A stretch of 64,000 nt of DNA from Enoplosus armatus (taxonomy: Eukaryota > Chordata > Actinopteri > Centrarchiformes > Enoplosidae), in the NCBI RefSeq assembly GCF_043641665.1, contig NC_092192.1, forward strand, positions 15,841,158-15,905,157, read 5' to 3'. The notes under the pieces were generated by a model. It was not told the origin of the DNA, did not search any database, and saw only the letters and a program-made list of their open reading frames with translations. Each line of letters opens with the position of its first letter. Within the stretch, counting starts at the first letter, position 1. The position numbers and the translations under genes are program-made. Shown in pieces: positions 30,501 through 42,500 of this stretch.

Positions 30501-33500
30501 TAACTGTTTGGCTTTAAACAACAAGCATTAATAGCACTGACACATATCAGTGTGATATGAAAACATTTATAGTAACATTTTACACACCAAATTTCCTATT
30601 TATTGGGACTGATTGACCCGAGGACACTTCCTATAATATCCTATCTGATTTCAGTAATAGTCATGGAAATCCCCTTGAACTGAGACCAAATACTAATTTA
30701 ATTTAAAAATACGATTCCTTCTAAATACAAATACAGCCAGATCCATGTCTACACTCACATAATTATCCTTGGCATTTGTCAAACGACATTTAAGTCGAGA
30801 CTGAAAGACATGCAGACCAGTGGTGCACGTGAATATCGGCATGTACCACCAAGACAAAAATCATGAGATCATACTCGGAAGTGACAGCAGGTACAGACTT
30901 GTCATTAGCACATTCTTTATGACATACATGCCACGCCCGGCTGACGCCACAGACACATTTCAAAAGTACACATAGTATTTGATTGCTTGAATAGCGTATA
31001 ATGGCTATCAGCTCTGCAATGTTTTATTAGGTTTAATAAAATCATTGCTTAAGAGTGGTATGGTCAACCTTAGATTCATGTTTAACTTCTCTCACTAAAT
31101 TTACCTGCATATTTGTTTGAAAATTGAAAGTGAAACAACCCAAACAACCATAGTCATATAAAGCAAACATGATAAAGCCATGTAGTGCATTAGCAGGCAG
31201 ACAATTAAATGTCCTTCTGAATACATAAAATAACTTGATGTTTTGGGAGTTTGATCTAAACACACCTATAGGAGTCAAGAAGAAAGAAACCCTCATTTAA
31301 GTTTCTAATTTCAAAGAAAATTCAAAGGTTAGATCTGACAGAGTCTCATTATTCAAATTTCAGATGAGTACAAAAACAAAGCAGCGATGGGAGGACTTTG
31401 GCCCCAGTAGAGACTCCTCCCTCTGTTTCAACAGTCCAGGAGTTCTTTGCGTAAGAGCCTCTGACTTGCAGCCTGCTTCGAGGTTTCTGATCTACGCTCA
31501 GGCAGGAGCAGAGTAAAACCTCTGGAGCATAAGAGTAACAATCAGCACGCACCCCCAGGGCTGCTACAGGAACAAACAGGAGAACAAGCAAAGGGAAGAA
31601 CCACTCGACTGTTCACAGAGCTGAGGAGAGGCACATGACTTTCCTCTCAAAACATTTCAACTGTGAAAGACAACTGGAAAAGACTGAAAACTTCACTTAA
31701 ATGAGGATTACTGAACGTGCAGGACAGCTTTCACATGCAGAAACTTTGGATACTAATACAGGTATTTTCTTCCTCAGTATTTCATGACATAAAACCACAC
31801 AAACTGAGCATTCTCCAGTATTTCAAGACTTTTTACTACCCAAATGAAATGTACACTTTCCCTGCCTGTTGGATTAACAAGTTGAACTCGGACTTTTGTG
31901 ACTGACACAAGGATACGATTGAGGAGAACTTTTTTGCTCTGTAAATGTTCCAAACTTACCAGCCTGGTCTAAAAATGTATAATAGCACCCAACAAACTTA
32001 TAACCTCAATACAACGGGCGTCACTCAAAATTACATGAATTGTAACAAGAGTGATGACTTCAAGTACCCTATGTATAGCTCGGTTTTCAGCCTGGTGTTT
32101 GTAATTGGACTTTTCTTCAACATGGTGGCTGTGTACATATTTGGCTGCACACTGAAGCTGCGGAATGAGACCACAACATACATGATAAACCTCGTTGTTT
32201 CAGACTCTCTCTTTGTCCTCAGCCTGCCTTTTCGGATTGTTTATTTCATTAAACGCGAGTGGCTATTTGGAAGTGTGCTCTGCAAGATCTCTGTGGCCCT
32301 GTTCTACACCAACATGTACGGCAGCATCCTCTTCCTCACCTGCATCAGTGTTGACCGTTTCCTGGCCATTGTGCACCCATTCCGGTCGCAAACTATTCGC
32401 ACAAAGCGGAATGCCAAACTGGCCTGCTGTACAGTTTGGGTGATGGTTCTTTCTGGAAGTATCCCCACTGGGTTCCTTTTGGATACCACTTCACCCAAAA
32501 ATGTCAACTCCTCCTCAAACTTCTGCTTTGAAAACTACTCCAAAAACCAGTGGAAGGCTGAGCTGTCCAAGGTGGTGGTGTTTATTGAGACTGTGGGCTT
32601 CATTATCCCACTGATGCTCAACGTCTTCTGCTCAGTCATGGTGCTACGGACTCTGAGGAAACCCCAAACCATCAGCCGTGGAGGGAACCTCAACAAGGCA
32701 AAAATCTTGAGGATGATCATCGTACATTTGCTCATCTTCTGCTTCTGTTTCATTCCCTACAATGTTAACCTCATGTTCTACGCCCTGGTGCGCACCAAAG
32801 TCCTAAAGGGATGCTACGTAGAATATGTGGTCAGAACCATCTACCCCATTGCTCTGTGCATAGCAGTGACCAACTGCTGTTTTGACCCGGTCATTTACTA
32901 CTTCACTTCTGAGACCATTCAGAGCTCCATCAAACGCAAGTCTACAGTGTGGCACAACGGTGCCAAGCTATTCGACAGACTACAGATGGACAGCTCACGA
33001 AGCAGTCCAAGTATAACACCCAAAAACCTAAAAGGTCTGAGATCCACAGTGTTTGACAATGAGTCTACAGTCTAATGACAACTCTATTATGTGACATGAT
33101 TCATAATTCAGTGAGTATTGCAGGTGAAACTCGATTTTAATCTGAGGATGTACATGGAAGCGGAGTGGCCTCGAAGATCATAACAACACATAAACACAAT
33201 GGTTACTAAGGAGTCACTCTCTCATCTACTGGACACCACAGAGACTTTAGACTGGGACTGATCCCTATCCAGTCAACAGAAGAGTGGAACAATTCAAAGA
33301 GGAAACGCTTGTGTGTTGCAGAATAAATACCCTTTATAAAAGGTGACACTTCAAAACACACAAGTTGGAAAAGCTTCGCTCTATTAGGGAATGAGTTTAT
33401 AATGTGTATTAGTGGAAATGACAGGTGTATATGCCGTAGTCATGTGCATGGTGCTGCAAATAAGTATCAGCGTTTGCACATAAGACATTGTAACATGTAA

Positions 33501-36500
33501 TTGTAGACTTACTCCTTGGAGCAGATTCTCCTTTAAGTAAATTCTGCTTGGGCAATGCTGAACCAGTATTACGACTCTTTTCATGTACTGTACCGTGCAG
33601 TTTCTGAGTAGTTGTGGCCTCACTAAGGCTTTTAAGCACTTTATAGAGCAGCATGTTCTATAACAGCTTTTATCCCTTATACTGCAAGCGAATAAAAGAG
33701 TTATTGACGTAAAAGGTTTTTGAGTTTGAAATTCACTGCTTGTTTGATTGAGTGGGGTGTTGTGAAATATTTGACAGGATAACAGTGGTTCGCATGCCAC
33801 TCTCTTTAGGTCCTACCAAGTCATTTGTAGACCGATTAGTCATACAGCTACAGGTACAGTGGTTGCCAACCACAATGCCATGAATGCACAATGAGTCAAT
33901 AAGTTTTAAAATGTAGATTATAGGTGTGGTCGACAATTGAACAGACCAACACTGGACTCACACTGCCAAAGGCCTTATCCAAGTTTAATTTCTGCAGAAC
34001 ATTTGGGGACGTTACAGGAAGATGTCAGAATATTTCTTGTAGTGTTTCATGCAGTGTTTGAACAAAATTGGAGTCTGTGGAGGATTTTCCCTCAAAATCC
34101 AATTCAGAACATTTTGCATGGTACTGAGGTTTGATGATCAATCAAAAAACCCAAGCAAGACTGACTACGTCTGTTTCCTATGGCCTAAAAGGTAAAGTGA
34201 AAGCACAGCTCACAGTGTAAATGGAATATGGTGCAGCAGGAATGCATGTGAAATATTCACTCCTTCTTGTAAAAGCGGTGTGCTGCAAGACCGAGCACTA
34301 CTGCATTCCTGTTGAGAGGCTTAGCCTGAGGGTCTGCACGGACAAGGGCAGACTCATCACCACCGCTGCACTGATGAGAGGGATTGTGAAACCAAAGCAG
34401 GCGAGCGACAACATGCCTCATGTAGAGAAGTGCGTTTACAAAATAGAGCACAGTGGTGGTCGCTGCAATCCTGCGACAGATCTGGTGAATAATCCAGAAT
34501 GCAAACTAAAAACTGGCATCCTTGAGACAAATAAAACAATTAGCAGTTTAGTTTGCCATCTTTGGACTACTACTAAATGTGATACAAATAGGCTTACATT
34601 CAGGATGCAGCTGGACTTTCTCCACCCAGCACAAATATTTGTACTGGGTTCTGTGCAGAAAAAGAGATTCTGAGCTGAAATGATAATCACATAGCCTTGT
34701 GATATTTAAGAATATATGACTAACATATAATGATAATGAGATTAATACAATTTAGTTTGTACAAAGAGGGTTAATTGAATTAAATAGTAAGGGTTAGGGT
34801 TGGTTTAGGTTACAAACACACCATTTCATTTCCATGTGTAATGATAATCATCATAAGCATTAATAAGGATGTTATGTCCTTTATATTTCTGATGTGGAAA
34901 ATAGATGAATTACTGCTTTTCTAAGGAACATTGCTTACTAACATTTTGACACAATATACATTTTCATCAGTAAAAAGACTTGCCCTGAAGGTTTTGACTT
35001 TATTTCAGACTAATTAAGACACATATTGCCTCAAAATGTTTTTCTCTTGGGCTCTAACAACCATGGACTGAGATCTACACTGACCTGTTCCTCCCTGAGA
35101 GCTCTGGTCCCAAGATACACTGCTGTCTGATTACAGCCCCTTCTTTCAGTGAATTATTGCTATTCCTCCCATCAACTGGCTGACAAATATAGTTGATGAT
35201 TAACTCCAATCACTCATGTAGGTTTTTAACAAGCAGCCATAAACATGGCCCCCACCTTGAAGTTAATGGAATAATCTTAATAGTCACAAAATTCAGTCCA
35301 GTAAGAAAACTAGTAATGAGTCTATCCTCAAGTAATGATTAGTACTTGTGAAGCTCACTGAATATTTTGACAAAATGACATAAAAATGATGAAGTGAGAA
35401 CAAGTGTGTGGGAGAGTGAGAGAGAGGGGGAGGGAGAGAAACCAAGGGAGAGAGAGAGACCCTGACCTGTGTGTGAGTGTAGGCGTCAACTGCTCCAATC
35501 AGTAGCATGTGCACTGATACAGCATCCTAACAGGGTCTCATGCTGCTGAACACCAGCTGACTGGACAAATAGCTTTATCTCACCGTCAGTGCGTCGATGA
35601 GATCCTGATACTGGTGAGTGATGAAGTTTTATCTGTTTTAATATTCTCCTCAGTTGTACTAATTGCGCATACATGCACAGTATATAATAGATTAAGATAT
35701 GTCACTTTTATAAAACTGTATAATCTTATCAGGGTTTGGCAGAAATTTAACATTTTAAATGAAGAAGGTCCACAAAGATTATCTGAAGACAAAGATGAGT
35801 AACTCTTCAGACACTTAGTATTGGTAATAACTGAATTATTTTACAGGAGTTGTTATAAGATCACCATCGCAGACAACAGAAGCAACTCAATGTTATTAGT
35901 AAGGAGATTTTAGGGACTAGGGAAGATACATTTTGTTTTCAATGCCTTATCATGTCATAGAAAATATATTAATGTCTTATAATGTTACCAAGTATTAGAA
36001 GAAAAAAGTTAATTGAGAGACTACTTGAAAGCTGTCGTGGTAATAAAACAATAGGTATTTATAATATTTATTGATGTTATTAATGTTTAAAAGTATCATT
36101 AGTGTTAAGATAATAGTGGGAGCTCTCTTTTAATTCTTCACTCAGTCATATTGATTCAACTCAATGGTCATTTTGTGACTGGAGTGTGTGGAGTTTAAAC
36201 AGCTTACGCACTACAGCTTAAAAAATGTAAATGAACACCTCTGACAATCTCAATGAACTTAATGAGCTTCACTATATGCGTATTTACTACAGGACAATAG
36301 TATTACATTGTAAGTTTCTATTTTCCCCCTCTGCATGTAATAAAACCAAATGTTTGCTTGTTTTATGAGAAGGAAGCTGCAGTTAAAACTTTATTGACAG
36401 CATTCATCTGACTGTTGTCCTGCATATCAAACATTAATTCAGCTATGCTAGCCGTAGCTATGTATTCATGTTACCTCAGCAAATTTACATTCCATAAAAC

Positions 36501-39500
36501 GGTAAACATTTTAAGTTTATTAAGTTTTTACTAACCACAGGTTTAACTGCTCCAGCAGAGACAACTGAACATGTTACTGCCTCCCATCTTATGTTCACTT
36601 TAACAAACCTAATTTCCTCCAGATGTGAGAGCGTCAGTGATTTAAAGTGTTGGAGCAGCAAATCATTTTGGGGCATGGAGCTGTGGAATATGACTGATGT
36701 GCCAACCAAGCCACTCTCCCCTCTGTCTAACTGCACTGTGGACACCAGCTACCGCTTCACCTTCTATCAAGTGTCTTACAGTGTCATCTTCCTGCTGGGG
36801 TTGGCCACCAACAGCCTGGCTCTGGGCAGACTGTGTCTATCTCCCTGCACCATGAACAGCACAGCCATTTACATGGTCAGCCTGTCAGCAGCTGACTTGT
36901 TTTTTGTAATCTCTCTACCCCTGAGAATCTTCTACTACCACCAAAAGGCCAAAGCCTTGTCCTCCAAGACAGGAGACCTGTCCAGTTGGACTCCTGGGGT
37001 GGCATACTGCCATCTCACTTTCACCCTTAAATACATCAGCCTGTATGGGGGCATCTTCTTCCTAGTGTGCATTGCTGTGGACCGTTACTTTGCTGTAGTG
37101 CACCCGCTGGCATCAACCCTCCGCAGGCTGCGTGTTGCACAGCTGGTAAGTGGGGGGATCTGGTGCCTGGTTTTGGGACTAAGTGTGAGTCTGCCTCTGC
37201 TGCGCTCTGCAGCCGCTCACCAACACCTGCCCTGTCTGCTGGACCCGTCCTCGCAACGCCACCGCACCATCATCCTGGTAGCTCTGGGCTTAGTCCTAGG
37301 GTCATTTCTGCTGCCCACTGTGCTCCTTCTCCACAGCTATTGCAGAGTGCTGAGCGTGTTGAGCCAGCCGAGACACCGCTCGCGCAGCCAGCGCCGCAGC
37401 CGTCAGCACACCCTCACAATTATTTACTGGGTGCTGGGCGTCTTCCTGCTGTGCTTCGTGCCCTATCACATCAACCTCCTGGGATACACCCTCACACATG
37501 TGGGACTGCTGCCCTATTGTGGCCTGGCCAAGGTGACCAAGGCTGTGCACCCTGTGGTGTTATCACTAGCAAGCTCCAACTGCTGCCTCAACCCACTCAT
37601 CTACTATTTCTCCAGCAGCCTGGTGCACAAGGAGGCGCCTGGTGGTGGAGGCAGTGGCAGCCAGTGATACAGATCATCTCACACCACTACTGAAAGACAC
37701 TCTTAAAAAAGTTCTTAACTTTATCTTGACAGCACTAGACTACTTTATGGAACTGATACAGTATCTGTACTGTGTGCATTCTTTGGAAGGTAAACTGCAC
37801 TGTATGTGTTAAATATGCTTTGCATTTGCATGATTTTGTGTGTGTTCACTTTAGTACAGTGTCAGTTACAGTGTCTTTATGTTGTGAATGCATGAATCTT
37901 ATTAAAATGTTGCAACGTTATTACTAGCATACTGTAGTAGTTATGAGAGATAAAACTGACCGTCCTCCATGCAATCCTCTCCATGATGAGGTTCTCGCAG
38001 GTCTCCAGATGCTTGACGATGTCTTTGCTCAGAGTGGGGTCAACCTTGATGAAGCTCTCGATGACTTTGTAGAAGTCAAAGGCGGCGAGGTTGACTACAT
38101 CCAGTATCCAGGGGAAACACACGTTTGTTTCTGCTGGGTCACAACCACCACCATAGTTGTATCCTCCAGTCTTAAAACTGCTCTCTAATCATAAGGCGGA
38201 GCAAACAAACATCATTACAACATGTCGCACGTCTGCAACCATTTACCTGTAGTATTGATAACATACAACACTGTTATTTCACATTTAGTATGTAACTGCA
38301 TCTGTTATTATCTCGTAAGAAAATTACGGGATACTCCATACCTCCATACGTTGCCATGACCACCTCCAAAGCGCAGGCCAAAAGTGACGTGTGGAATGTG
38401 GAGTCATTGAGGAGTTTACTGGAATGGAAATCATACGACTCAGCTCAAGGGAAATAACGCTTCACTTACAACAACAAAAAGCATGGATGAACAAGTGAAT
38501 GCAAACAACAATTGAATAGCTTGATAATTCCCCAGTGATTCAATAAAAACTGGAAAACACATACCTGAAATTTTGCACTGACAGCCGCTTCTCTTCCTAC
38601 AAAATGAAAAATATGAAATCAATGAGAGGAAGAACAACACGAGAACGAGTTATTTCAGACACGGTTCATGTGAGTTGGTTGTTATTGACAGATTTTGTTT
38701 GCTCGCCACTCTGTTATGTAAACAAAAGTCATAAGGGCATAGTGTTTGATAATATTCATAATTCCCAATAGATTGATCAATTGTGGTTTTCGGAGATGCA
38801 TTTTTGTGGGTAAACCTGGAACATGCTAGATTTTAATTAACTTCTAAATAAATAATCAATAAAAACACTAAATTATTGAATAAAACAGTCAAATACCGAT
38901 TTCAGCATCGCCTCCATGACTTTGTAATACAGTCTGACACCGAGGGTAAATCTCTGAAAGAATAAAGAAATTATTAAGTCAGACATAAAATAATTTGAGC
39001 ATAGAAAGTATTGCCATTGTTGCTCATTGTCTTCTTGAGTGTCAGTTCATACCTGTCTGCCAAGAACCACGCAGCGGGGGCCGACTGCCTCGCCAAACTT
39101 TTGGCTGAACGCCTGTCCGAGTGTCTCCAAGCGCTTCAGCACGTCCTGCGTCGGGTCCACGGTGCAATTCTGGTCACAGGAAATTATGGTAGTACGATGC
39201 AGTTTCATGGGACATTTTAATTAGTGGCAACTCTTCTAGAGACCTACTTTGAAATATGTAGCCAGGTTAGTAGATGGCTGGTCCCCACTGGAGGTGAGAT
39301 CACCCCTCAACTGCTGAATGGAGTTCATGGCAGCTCTGATGACACAAAACAAAAATCAGACAGAGCTGAGGGACAGACTCAGCCATAACTCAGAACAATA
39401 CATGTGAAATATGCCCAATAATCTACAGAACAAGGTCCAATGTTTGTTTTTCCATTTGTGGATACATATACACAATTAATACTAATATATACTTATATCT

Positions 39501-42500
39501 TTACAGATATCATGTTATGATTTAATATTTTGTAAATAGCTAAACAATTATTAAAGCTCCTCATTCATCTTAACCTCACCTTCACACCAACTGTGACAAT
39601 TAGGGTACACAAAGAAAAAATATATAATTACAAACTAATTTAGCTTGTAATTTCTTATAGTGTAATGTTACAATATCTGGGTACTTTCCATGGATACAAA
39701 AGCAGAAAAGATCTGACTTTCACCACAAACACTGTCTATTGCTTTTTTGAACACTCACTTCAGCAACCCCCACATGTTAAAAGGGTACTGAGTCCTTCTC
39801 CTCTGAGTAAACAATGATTAGAACAATGAAACACTCACCTGATTGGAGTCTGGGGAGGGATAAGTACAGTATCTTCATCTGGCAGGTTCTTCTTTGGCGT
39901 TCTCTCCACCTGTGATCTGAGTGCAGGATGAGATTATTAAACACCTTTCTTTAAATTCTTTTGGCAGATCAACCAGACCAACATCAAAACAATGAATAGG
40001 TAAGAGAAGAAGAAATTACATCTCGACTTTAGGCGGAAGAACAGTCTCATCTTCATCAAAAAACAGCCGTCCATCAACGTCTCTACTCTTGAGGTAGTGC
40101 TCTTCATATTGCTGGTTGAGGTCATTCACCTGTGGCGAAGAATAAAGGTTGAGGTTACTCGTAGTTAAGTTCCCCTTACATACAAAATTAAACACCATCG
40201 CTGTGCCCCACTTTGCATTAACTACACGCAACATTGTTAAAAGAAACAAGTGCAATGCGTAACAGACATAGAAGAGTTCTCTATTAGATTCTACATTTTA
40301 CCTAAATCCAAAACAGTTACATGCTAAACTGTACTAATATATCAAAAACAAAAGTTCTGTATGGTGCCTTTCACAGTGTTAAAGTAAATGAGGGGTTTGT
40401 GTTACCTTCACTACATTAGAGGAGGAGAAAATCATATGTGATCACATCCCTGTATGAACAAGTTCCCTGTTGTAGGAAGGCTAACTACTCCTTGTACTGC
40501 TGGCTACCTTGAGCTCTAACAATGCATCAAATGTCATTACCTAAAGGCATGTTTTAGATGTAAAATCATCATCTGATAACTAGATCTGCAATAATAGACA
40601 TTAGACAATGAAAGAGATTATTAGTCATTAGAAACTTAAGAACTGACATCTGAAGGGAACAGCCTGAAGACTTTTACAACTGTTACACAAATGTAAAATC
40701 ACCTGAGTGAATACAAATACAAATAGGTTTTAAGTTGGCCACATGGACGTAACTCTAGACTTTATACTCTAGTCAATGTGCACATCAGCCAACTCACACT
40801 ACAAAACATGGCTTGACTTGTCTAAAGATTGTACGATTGCAGCCCGAGTCTGTTGGTATCTGATCAGATCACAATCTTAAAAAAAATAAAATAAACATCT
40901 CTGAAATAAGGATGGCTCAAACTTGTGTGCAACTAGATTAGGATCACAGACACATCTGTGCTATAAAATAATCTGGGCCAAATCTCACTAAAAATGAAAT
41001 GTTTTTTTCCAATGTACTCAGGCGCCTCATAGGTCAGGTCAATAGAGTGAGATTAACACATTATTTACATAAGACTTATTTAAATAATGCACACCACCTG
41101 TTCGTTACTGGGGTAATGTAACAGTAAAATAAATATGTCCACCAGCATCCTTCGAAGGAGTGTGCCGTGTCAGCAAACAGTAGCATCCTGTCTCCGTTGT
41201 TTTCATATCTGCCTCTGCAATATACTACCCTGACACACTGAAAAGGATCCCCTGCTTGAGTACACATTTTCCTGACACCATGTATGTGAAAACAAACACG
41301 TATGAGCGGCAAAGAGAACAACCAACAGCTGTCAGACACTCAAATGTTCAACAATGGCAACAGCGAGCAGGAAGAGGTAACTAATGGAAACAATGAGTGA
41401 AGAGCAGACAGGGAAGCCAAACAGAAGAGCAGGTGTTTTAACAACCCCCCCACCCCCCACCCACCTGAGGAAAATCTGGAGATCTCGAAAGATCCAGTGA
41501 GTCCAGGAAAGCAGAGAAGCTGGTCTGGTATACATTCTTCACCTGCAAATACAATTGGCATAGAAGGCAAATAAGGACAAATACACACAGAACAGAGGGA
41601 ACAGAAATGTGTTTGTATGATGACTGTAAGAACTACACAAAAGGGGGGGGGGGGGTCTCAGACCTCTTCAGCATTGCATTCATTCTCTTTGCACAAGGTT
41701 TTGAGAAGCTGCAAGTCCACCTCTGGCTCCAGAGGTCGGGCTTTGGCTTTGCTCTGGTTGCGACGAGATGTTCGTGTCGGAGGGCTCTGAACTTTGCTGA
41801 TAGCTGATTCTGACAGAAAAAAAACATTTAATAGGTAAGAAAATGTCTGGGAACAATAAACAATAAATGCTTTCATGAGTTTTCCATTTTCCACGGCTGG
41901 AAAACATGACTGACAGATATACTACTATATTATATTACACTATGCATATGCAAGGAATTAACTTAACTTGAAATCACAAGTCAGGTCATCAGGTCTACAG
42001 CAATAAAAATATGCAGTCAAGTTTACATCCTGGCTCATCCTGTTTTTCCAGTCTTTTTTAAATAAATTCTTTGACTTCACACTTTTCAGACTTTATGACT
42101 TGGTTGAACAACGATAAGTCATAAAAGTTCATTGAATAAAGACACATTAAAGTAAATGATACTGAAACTTACTGTAAAGAGGCTGCAGAAGGTCTGGAGG
42201 GCAGCGCTTGATGCATAACTCCAGCGTACAAAGCAGCAACTGGAATGATATGACCAGGTCATCCTCCATCTGCAGGGCCCTTCCTGCAGACAGCAGAGAC
42301 GCAGCACATGAGAAGCATCATCACAATACTATTGCTGTGGGCTGGAAACAACACAACTGTAACCATGACGAGAAACATTTTTCCTATTTCATTTGAGCTC
42401 TACAGCTGAGCACAAAGGCGGAAGGAAGGATGGAAAGAAGAAGATGGAGGAAAATGAAAACTATTCCATCAAGTGTGTTAACAGCTTGATCCCACTTGTT

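Noticed and set aside
34221..34673. 150-codon plus-strand frame between the two nested receptors, and an antisense frame with a hydrophobic stretch
   Set aside because: No transmembrane pattern, family motif or splice context on either strand. Considered as a decayed receptor but no GPCR signature could be aligned.
37067..37693. 208-codon frame overlapping the second receptor
   Set aside because: Alternative frame inside a GC-rich receptor CDS; the seven-TM frame explains the sequence.
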